DNA from: Porogramme epimiltina
Lineage: Eukaryota > Basidiomycota > Agaricomycetes > Polyporales > Polyporaceae
Reading direction: 5' to 3'
NCBI GenBank assembly: GCA_900155495.1
Contig: FTLJ01000221.1
Coordinates: forward strand, 62,001-126,000
DNA length: 64,000 nucleotides
Shown: positions 57,806 through 64,000 of the stretch, piece after piece
Position numbering within the stretch: position 1 is the stretch's first letter
Layout of the letters: every line of letters starts with the position of its first letter
Position numbers and translations under genes: made by a program
The notes under the pieces: generated by a model
The model's database searches: none
Seen by the model: only the letters and a program-made list of their open reading frames with translations
What the model was told of the DNA's origin: nothing

Positions 57806-58530
57806 TAGGGGAGGTCAAAGCTGGGATTCTGACGCGGATTCTGGGCGGATTCTGAGAACGATTCTGGGACCAGAATCCTGACAAAATCCCGTGTCGCTCT
57901 GACCACCCCGCCAGACAACCTGATTCTGACACGATTCTGGACCGATTCGGATCCTGGGATTCCCAGTCCAAACGAGGCAGGAGGCCCAGCCTTGGTATGT
58001 AAACGCCCTTCAGATATCTACCTTTGACAGTGTATGGTCTGGTACTCAGGTATCAAGTGCAGTGGGCGGCCTGGGAGCATAGCAGAAAGCTTTCTATGTA
58101 AGCTGTGAAGTTTTCTCGTGTTTTCCAAAGTCTCCAGTGAAGACTTGATGCATGCTTAAGGTAGCTCAAACACTAAGAATAGGGCCACTCATAAGTTGAG
58201 CGTAACATACGTCTAATACTATCGTACAGGGCTCTTTTTGTGTCCCTTACAGTTACTATTCTCGAGAAACTGATATGCGAATGAAGGAAGGGAAAGCGGA
58301 ATGCATGTAATTACATAATCAATCAACGGGGGCGTTGCCTAAAAAAGCATACAGCCCAGAATCGCGAGGCTCAAAATCGTGATTCTGACGAGAGAAGCAG
58401 CTCCGGAGCTGCTTCTGCGATTCTGCGTGATTCTGCGCGATTCTGCATAATCCGCGATTCTGGCCTCCCAGAATCACATCCAGAATCACATTCAGAATCC
58501 TCGTCGAAATCCCAGCTTTGACCTCCCCTA
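57806..58530. mobile_element. Nested MITE with TA target duplication
   Basis: The 725-bp segment (counting the flanking TA on each side) has perfect 21-bp terminal inverted repeats starting GGGGAGGTCAAAGC, each next to a TA dinucleotide, as in Tc1/mariner-type elements. Both subterminal parts hold dense ATTCTG/CAGAAT hexamers in direct and inverted order. No transposase frame is present. It sits inside the hAT-like element, so it inserted later. Confidence 0.85.
58393..58416. repeat. 24-bp perfect palindrome inside the MITE
   Basis: The half site AGAAGCAGCTCC is followed directly by its reverse complement with no spacer. Confidence 0.85.
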
Positions 58531-58709
58531 TTCTGTCACCACTTCCCGGTCCTAGCTGACACTATTAGTTACAACTACTTACGAATAGATTATCAATACA
58601 ATAGATTACAATAGGATACCATTACTTACGCTGCCCAACGTAATCCGTAATCAACCGTATTATTAATTACGGCCCATTCAGCGTAAGTAATTGTAATTGT
58701 CGAGCCCTA

Positions 58710-58717
58710 CTCAGGGC
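58710..58717 (+). repeat. Right 8-bp target-site duplication of hAT-like element
   Basis: CTCAGGGC, identical to the copy at 56912-56919. Confidence 0.8.
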
Positions 58718-58836
58718 TGCAGCTTTTCGAATTTCGAGCCTCTGCTCGCGTCACGTGATTTCTTATTCAGCGGCCACCGGCATTTTCAAACTCAGTTACT
58801 AACAGCCGAGATCAAAGCTTCTTATGTACATTCCTT

Positions 58837-59805
58837 ATGGTCGCTAACGAACTCTGCCGGCGCACTCTCTCCTTCTTCAAGCCTTCCAACCGGCTGTGGA
58901 CACCAGTGTTTCCTTCAAGATGCGCACTGAGCCGAGTGACGCAGCGACTTGCTCAGCCATCCCGCTTCTCTCTCATAACACAGAACCTGGACGCCTTCTC
59001 CTCGCGTCCTATCGCACGAGCTAAGCTGCTCCTCGACAGCATCCTCGAGGAATCCAAACGCCCTGACGTCATCTTCCTCCAAGAAGTCACGTCTGCCGTC
59101 CGAACCGCTATCCTGGCCAACCCGAACGTTCGCGAAGCCTTTCTGGTCACGGACGCACAGGACCTAACGTCATTCGAAGGCGTCCCTTTCGCGAACATGA
59201 CGCTGTTGTCTAGCAAGCGCTTTGCCTTCGACCTGGAGCCGCAGAAGGAGGAGCGCGAGGTCGAGAGAGGGGAGAAGTTCCTGCTCGGTCCCGTCTCACG
59301 CGTCAAACTGCCCAGCAAGTATGGGAGGTGCGCACTCTCCGTGGACATCATTCCCCCATCCACGCCGTCCACCCCCGCCATGGCCTATCGTCTCGTCAAC
59401 GTCCATCTCGACTCTCTCGGGGACACGCTCCCTTACCGCACCGAGCAGCTAGAGATCCTTGCCAACCTCCTCCGCGAGCCTGGATGCGCCGGTGGACTGA
59501 TCGCTGGAGATTTTAACGCCATCAGTCCCGACGATCATGCCCTCCTCGACAAGAACGGACTAGTGGATGCGTGGGTCGCATTACATGGAGAGGATGGTCC
59601 TGACGGAGCTACGTGGGGAGTGGGGGTAGAGCGAGACGATGGACTGACGGCGGGAAGGTTGGACAAGGTTGCGATGTTGGGCGTAGAGGCGAAGGACATA
59701 GAGATTGTGCGCCCTCCTCTGATGGAGGTGCCCAAGTTCGCCGGGGATCCCGACTATGCCCCTTGCAGTGACCATTACGGGCTGAGACTTAACTTTACCG
59801 TATAA
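58837..59805 (+). CDS. Endonuclease/exonuclease/phosphatase (EEP) family protein, TDP2-like
   Basis: A single exon encodes 322 residues. The EEP fold motifs appear in order: ITQNLDAFS (near 47), PDVIFLQEVTS with the metal-binding Glu, NMTLLSSKRF, YRLVNVHLDSLGDTLPYRTE, GGLIAGDFNAISPDDH with the catalytic Asp/Asn, and the terminal CSDHYGLRLNF with the His. The RTEQLEILANLL helix resembles TDP2-type tyrosyl-DNA phosphodiesterases. It would hydrolyse phosphodiester bonds with Mg; the substrate is not certain. Lack of introns is unusual in this window. The start lies 120 bp from the hAT-like element, so its promoter is partly transposon-flanked. Confidence 0.88.
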   Translation: MVANELCRRTLSFFKPSNRLWTPVFPSRCALSRVTQRLAQPSRFSLITQNLDAFSSRPIARAKLLLDSILEESKRPDVIFLQEVTSAVRTAILANPNVREAFLVTDAQDLTSFEGVPFANMTLLSSKRFAFDLEPQKEEREVERGEKFLLGPVSRVKLPSKYGRCALSVDIIPPSTPSTPAMAYRLVNVHLDSLGDTLPYRTEQLEILANLLREPGCAGGLIAGDFNAISPDDHALLDKNGLVDAWVALHGEDGPDGATWGVGVERDDGLTAGRLDKVAMLGVEAKDIEIVRPPLMEVPKFAGDPDYAPCSDHYGLRLNFTV

Positions 59806-60378
59806 GCACTATCGCATACGTCTGGGCTAGTAGCCTTCATAAACATTCAAAAGTATGGAGCGAACCCTTTAATTAGAATACGGCTCACTATTACTCAGTC
59901 TGTACTAGTATGAAATTCGACTGCGTCGTGAGTTCGATTGTGTGCAATTTCTTGCGCGCCACCTACAAAGTTGAAGGGAGATACGGACGCTCCGATCCTG
60001 CAGTTGTTGTAGGGGGCGCTGTGAGCATGTATGCGCCTATATACTGAGCTACGCCGGCGCACAACCTATTGAATGGCGCACGCTTGCGTGTCCGGCGCGC
60101 CGGGCTCACTCACCGCCGCGCAGAATGGACCCATCCTACGAGGATTTGCAATTCCTGGCTTGAAATCTTGTTCGGGGCACGGTAGGGTGACTCGCCTTGC
60201 CCATTCTACAACAGCCCACCAGGACGGAATATCATCTCATTCAAATTTGGGGCAGTATGATACGACCATCTACGTAAGTAGTGCCTTGTCACGACTAAGG
60301 CTGAGCACGGATCCTCTAGAGGCGAACAGTGAAGCTTCCTCCAGTGACTCGGCTGTGTGATTAAACGGTAGTGGAATA
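59806..60378. other. Convergent flanks, no gene seen
   Basis: The 573 bp between the EEP gene and the 3' end of F-box gene 5 have only short frames without motifs. Confidence 0.5.
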
Positions 60379-61664
60379 TCAACCCGATAGCTCTCGCACG
60401 CGAAGTCGTCCGGACGCACGGAGAAGGGGAAAGCTGCTCTCTAGATGAGGTACGTACTTGAAAGAGCGGGGAACTTCCATGGTGACCATCCGAAGACTTT
60501 TTCGAGAGGCCAGCTCCGTGTCGACCTCGCCAAAATCCGCCTGAAACTGCTCAGAATATAGGACGACCATTTCCACGACGATCTCCTCAACCGTCGGGGG
60601 CAACGTTCGGAAGATATCTCGGTATATCCGTAGTTGGGCTGCCTCCCGTGAAGCGTTCTTCCAGAAGTATAACATTTCGGTCGTGAACACCCTGAGGTCT
60701 TTACACAAGTGCATGTTGAGGCATTCGAGCGTTTCTGGGAGGCAGACGATGGGCTTATGAGTCATAACCTCGACTGGACGCGTACAGATGGAGGCACTTC
60801 GCCGCTTACGAGAACTGTACGACTCTTACGAGAACTGTACGACTCCGGCCATATGGACCAGTCGAGTGCATATAGGTGGAGGGTAACGAGCTTTCTGCCG
60901 TGAGTCGCGATGAAATCTCCGACATCCTGCGCGTCTCTGGGTTGGCCTATTGTGGTGCATTTGAAGGCCTTCAGAGTGTCGTAAGACGTGTATAAGCCGA
61001 GGAGTTGGATGATGCCTTGTGGGTTACTGGAAATTTCGATGCTCTGAAGCGAAAACTTGCTTCTGAGAGGAGGGGGAGGGCTGCCCTGGCGCGGTTTGGG
61101 CGGTCGACGGCCGGGCTGTAGTTTACTACGCAGGGAAATCGTGGGAATGGGGCCAATGAAACGCGTGAAAAATCGGAGGAGATTGATCCGGTTTTTCTTG
61201 AGGGATAGAGTGCTCTTGCTGTTCTCGGTGGTAGTAGTCCATCGCGGTGGGTACACGAAGGCAGTAATATTGTCCACACGTAGTCCGTCTAGGCGAGGAA
61301 GCTGGCGGATCACTTGGAGGATGTCACCGAGGCAAGCTTGGGAAACGAAGGGCCAATGCTCTTTGCTAGTGAGCACAAGTCGGCGAACGAGTTGCCCAAT
61401 GTCAGGGTTGTCTCTCAGAAACTCGGCGAAGCCAGGAATGCGAGCGACTTCAGTGATTGAAATTGTTGAGTAAAGGTATGGAAGGGCTGCGATCCGCCAG
61501 GTCCTACACACGGAGCGGCATCTCAAGAGTTCGGACCTTTCGAGGCCCTCCAAGACTATCGCAAACACTTCAGGAGGAACGTCTAGTATGAAGCAACGAC
61601 ATTTAAGCGGCTGTACTGGAAACGCTTGAAATTTTGAAAGGTTTTCATGATGACGTGTGTACAT
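60379..61664 (-). CDS. F-box protein 5 (LRR-like, basidiomycete family)
   Basis: Exons 61664-60830 and 60773-60379 give 409 residues. The F-box lies near 25-65 (ILDVPPEVFAIVLEGLERSE, then CRSVCRTWRIAALPYLYSTI). It has a longer basic, Pro-rich insert (SKLQPGRRPPKPRQGSPPPP) than F-box gene 4. The C-terminal block ADFGEVDTELASRKSLRMV and FPLLRASGRLRV places it with genes 1, 2 and 4. A 20-bp tandem repeat duplicates the splice donor. Only the upstream donor (after 60830) joins in frame, giving a 56-bp intron. A non-coding or coding upstream exon cannot be excluded. Confidence 0.8.
60805..60844 (-). repeat. 20-bp tandem duplication across a splice donor
   Basis: CTTACGAGAACTGTACGACT occurs twice in tandem on the plus strand. 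On the coding strand each copy carries a GTAAG donor. Confidence 0.9.
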
Positions 61665-62066
61665 CACGATTCGATTGGAGACTCTATGTTAAGAGACATC
61701 CATACGTGTTGATTAGACATGTACACCAGTGTGTCCAGCACTTGCTACTCACCAAAATTAGAGTGTTAGGAGAGACCCCCGGAGAGCCAGGTCCGACAAT
61801 AGATCATAAAGAAGAGGTGTAAGCGGACTTCAAATCGGTGCTCGCCAACATCAATTATACAAACTCCGATAATCATCAACGGCATGAGTATCGGGAGGAG
61901 TAGTCAAGGAAGGACTAGTACAACAACTTGAGTGTATAGTAGAATCTATAGTAATGAAACAAAAATATAGATCTTAAGCAGCTAGAGCGTCATCCCATCG
62001 CATAGTTCATGCCCATAACAATGCCGATAGCTTAGAATGGAGAGCGACGACTCGAGAGTCGACAAG
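61665..62066. other. Intergenic between F-box gene 5 and membrane protein gene
   Basis: AT-richer 400 bp with no supportable exon, though a GTGAGT donor near 61750 (minus) could end a small upstream exon of F-box gene 5. Confidence 0.4.
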
Positions 62067-63374
62067 CTAATCACCACCCCCGGACCAATCGACGTCTGAA
62101 AGCCACTGTTCAGCTTTCGAGGTGCGAATGACCGTGTAAGACTCCCCACAGCTCCGCCCAACGTCCGGATCTTCATGGGGGAACGCATCCCGAATGGCCA
62201 CGACACGTGACGTGCCGCACCTCTGCTCGCGCGGCGGGGCGGCCATGCCATTGTACCCCTGCGCTGACCGCAAGACCTCTTCGCTAGCGTATAGGGTCGA
62301 GTTTTCGCGCTCTCGCGCCGGCCCGAGTCGCCCATGGACCATTGCAAGCTCGAGGGAAGACAGCGATAGGGCGATGCCGCTGTCCGCCTTCCCCGTGGCA
62401 GCACATGGGTTTACAGCGGCTTCCACGCCGCCTGTGAGAGTTGTCGCGCCTGCGTCGTCCGAGAACAATGGTGAGCTGCGCATGATCTGCGGGCTAATTG
62501 CAGCCGGTGAAAGCGCATGCGTCATCGCTGCCGGCGAGTGGATCGCATCAAGCGAGGAGCCCTTGAGGGTGATGCCCATCCCGACTACACCTCGCGCGCG
62601 GGCTGTAGGAGGCATGCGCGGTATCGGTGCGAGATGATCCGATTGCTGTAGCGCCCACGCGTGTTCGAGAGCGAGTGGAGACGGGGCGCGTCCGACGAGC
62701 GTGCCGGGCGCCGCGGAGCGGGGCGTATTCTCGTTTGCGCGAGGGTGTGCGCGTGTTGCGGAGGGATGGCGGCGGGCCGGTGGGCTGCTCCAGCTGGAGC
62801 GTGGTCGATCGAGAGAAGCAGCAGGGGGTTCGCGCGCCGCGCGCGAGGGGCTAGTGGGTCCTGCGGGATTGTATCTCCTGGCAGCACGAGCGGAGGTGGG
62901 CGCGATCCGAGGGCTTGGTCTATAAAATGTATGCGCGACGGTGATTGATCGGACTAGAATGAGACAATCTGGGCAGCCGCATCGAATACGCCGATCCACG
63001 TTGCGGATGCAGGAGGGGCGTGGGCGGACAGCGTTAGAATCGCTGGAAGACGCAGTCGCGGACCGGCTGCTGGAAAGGAGAGGAAGTGGGTATGCGCTCT
63101 TGTTTACAGAGAAGGCGGAAGAGGGAAGTTTGACGGCGGTGTGCGAACGAGACACGGGGACCCTAGACACCTTCTCTCCGATGAGCTGGTCGATTTCAAT
63201 CTCAAGGGCGCGTTCCTTGCGAGACTTGCGCCACCGACAGAGGAGAGCGAATGTGGTGATGAGGGAGACGCCGAAGAGGATCCCACCCGCCGAGACGGCA
63301 TAGATGACCACGGAGGGATGGGAGGGTGGACGAGATTGGTGGAGATGTTGGCCGGACACAACTTGAGGCGCCAT
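62067..63374 (-). CDS. Single-pass membrane protein of unknown function
   Basis: One open exon of 435 codons from the first ATG at 63374; the frame is open upstream to 63413, so a further 5' exon, perhaps with a signal peptide, is possible. A hydrophobic segment (VVIYAVSAGGILFGVSLITT, then FALLC) is followed by a basic stop-transfer RWRKSRKERALEIEIDQLIG, then a long disordered Ser/Pro/Arg-rich cytosolic tail. This layout, with a TM helix, basic flank and low-complexity tail, is frequent among uncharacterised Agaricomycete proteins. No domain is recognised. Near the C-terminus SSLELAMVHGRLG and ESYTVIRTSKAEQWLSDVDW look ordered and might be conserved. Confidence 0.6.
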   Translation of the reverse strand: MAPQVVSGQHLHQSRPPSHPSVVIYAVSAGGILFGVSLITTFALLCRWRKSRKERALEIEIDQLIGEKVSRVPVSRSHTAVKLPSSAFSVNKSAYPLPLLSSSRSATASSSDSNAVRPRPSCIRNVDRRIRCGCPDCLILVRSITVAHTFYRPSPRIAPTSARAARRYNPAGPTSPSRAAREPPAASLDRPRSSWSSPPARRHPSATRAHPRANENTPRSAAPGTLVGRAPSPLALEHAWALQQSDHLAPIPRMPPTARARGVVGMGITLKGSSLDAIHSPAAMTHALSPAAISPQIMRSSPLFSDDAGATTLTGGVEAAVNPCAATGKADSGIALSLSSLELAMVHGRLGPARERENSTLYASEEVLRSAQGYNGMAAPPREQRCGTSRVVAIRDAFPHEDPDVGRSCGESYTVIRTSKAEQWLSDVDWSGGGD

Positions 63375-63869
63375 CTTGAGTGCGTCGCACCGGGGATGGA
63401 TGATGGATGGCACAGCTTGGGGAACAGCAAAGGGGACAGCAGCCGGAACGCGAGAGAGAGCCGAGAATGGGATCCAGGCGGGGTAGACCCACGTTTGAGA
63501 AGTCTGGGGGATGGGCTGAGGCTGACGACCACGAAGTGGCTAAGCAGAGGCGTCAGCCCATGGTCAGCCGTGTGTGTAACGAATGTCTGCGGCAGAGGGG
63601 GTTGAACCGAGTAGGGGCGGGGGAGGGTCCGGCATACACCGAGACTCATCGTGATTAGGTTTTCAGAGCGACCGGCCGCGATCGTGTTGAACGCTCGGGG
63701 AGACTGCCCTGAGATTTCCGAAAAGTGCGCCAGCGCACTTTCTCAATTTGTGTCGCCATTTGCCATAGTTATCGTCTATCTATTCCCTCTGCAGGTACGC
63801 GTATGGGTCATTGTGCTCGCTAATGGACATAAAAAGGATGTGAGCACTAACACTATTATTACAGATGAT
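63375..63869. other. Region upstream of the membrane protein gene
   Basis: A Ser/Pro/Leu-rich frame on the minus strand (63649-63104) could contain a 5' exon of the membrane protein gene. I cannot fix a splice pair. Confidence 0.35.
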
Positions 63870-64000
63870 TCACACTGTGACCCACCAAGCGTATGACCAG
63901 GAGCCAACATCGACATGCAGTATCCCCTTGGCGTGAAGCTCTGGGAAGTATGTTGCGCATATGGCTTCTCCATCTGGATCGTTCTCGGTGTTCGTGCCAT
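63870..64000 (-). CDS. 3' end of an F-box-family gene (rest outside window)
   Basis: The minus strand reads GTNTENDPDGEAICATYFPE then LHAKGILHVDVGSWSYAWWV and a stop at 63870-63872. This closely matches the C-terminus of F-box protein 3 (EGEGICALCFPELYAKGALD, VDII). The F-box itself would lie beyond the window edge, so membership of that subfamily is inferred from the tail alone. Confidence 0.6.
   Translation of the reverse strand, partial: GTNTENDPDGEAICATYFPELHAKGILHVDVGSWSYAWWVTV

Larger units (their letters stand above)
56920..58709. mobile_element. hAT-like non-autonomous transposable element
   Basis: The 1790-bp segment begins TAGGGCTCCTCAA and its other end, read inward on the minus strand, begins TAGGGCTCGACAA, so the terminal inverted repeats share the first eight bases and then CAA. 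An exact 8-bp direct repeat flanks it. Both outer parts are AT-rich and contain many short TTACTTACG and ATTATAATC-type subterminal repeats in both orientations, as expected for transposase-binding arrays of hAT elements. No transposase reading frame is present. It holds another element (57806-58530) and a tRNA-like stretch. The TIR is short, so superfamily assignment is inference. Confidence 0.75.

Noticed and set aside
56920..58709. Transposase coding sequence within the hAT-like element
   Set aside because: Open frames inside are short and show no DDE or zinc-finger motif.
60773..60825. Downstream donor at the 20-bp repeat in F-box gene 5
   Set aside because: Using it gives a 36-bp intron and shifts the frame into a stop.

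Overview
The window is fungal nuclear DNA, most likely from a mushroom-forming basidiomycete (Agaricomycetes; a wood-decay order such as Polyporales is a guess). The evidence is GC-rich coding sequence broken by many introns of about 50-60 bp with GTRNGT donors and CTNAC-type branch sites, plus families expanded in this class: S53 sedolisins, F-box proteins, a HET-domain protein and an unnamed basidiomycete family whose N-terminus reads PWDIYADQLFPL. I rebuilt exon structures by hand. Every complete model has a coding length divisible by three and ends in a stop, but none is backed by transcripts.

Layout. 0-4 kb: 5' part of a small unknown gene, then the ribosome-biogenesis helicase MAK5. 4-6.5 kb: sedolisin A. 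8-15 kb: housekeeping block with a GNAT acetyltransferase and NAC-beta diverging from one short promoter, the actin regulator AIP1, and the spindle-checkpoint protein Mad3. 16.5-22.2 kb: sedolisin B and two F-box genes. 22.5-31.2 kb: oligosaccharyltransferase subunit Swp1/ribophorin II, a HET-domain gene, a secreted class 3 lipase and the mitochondrial phosphate carrier. 32-38 kb: another F-box gene, a LaeA-like methyltransferase and a basidiomycete-specific gene hit by a 205-bp tandem duplication. 38.6-44.7 kb: sedolisins C and D in tandem. 45.9 kb: an intron-containing tRNA-Cys. 49-55 kb: a large F-box/zinc-binding gene and a GH47 mannosidase. 55.6-64 kb: two more F-box genes around a nested transposon pair and an EEP-family phosphodiesterase gene, then a single-pass membrane protein and the 3' end of a further F-box-family gene.

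Two gene families are scattered through the housekeeping genes. The four sedolisins keep the catalytic Glu/Asp/Asp/Ser set and share most intron positions, so they are recent paralogues; they are predicted secreted acid peptidases. Five F-box genes and a fragment share a C-terminal FPxLxxxGxLxV motif, and four of them also an ADFSxIDxxLASRxxLRxV motif. The best leads for follow-up are the tandem array of ABBA-like motifs in Mad3, the duplicated exon at 36.3-36.7 kb that sets up two competing splice acceptors, the tRNA-Cys intron complementary to its own T arm, and a hAT-like element with an exact 8-bp target duplication that contains a second, TA-flanked MITE.
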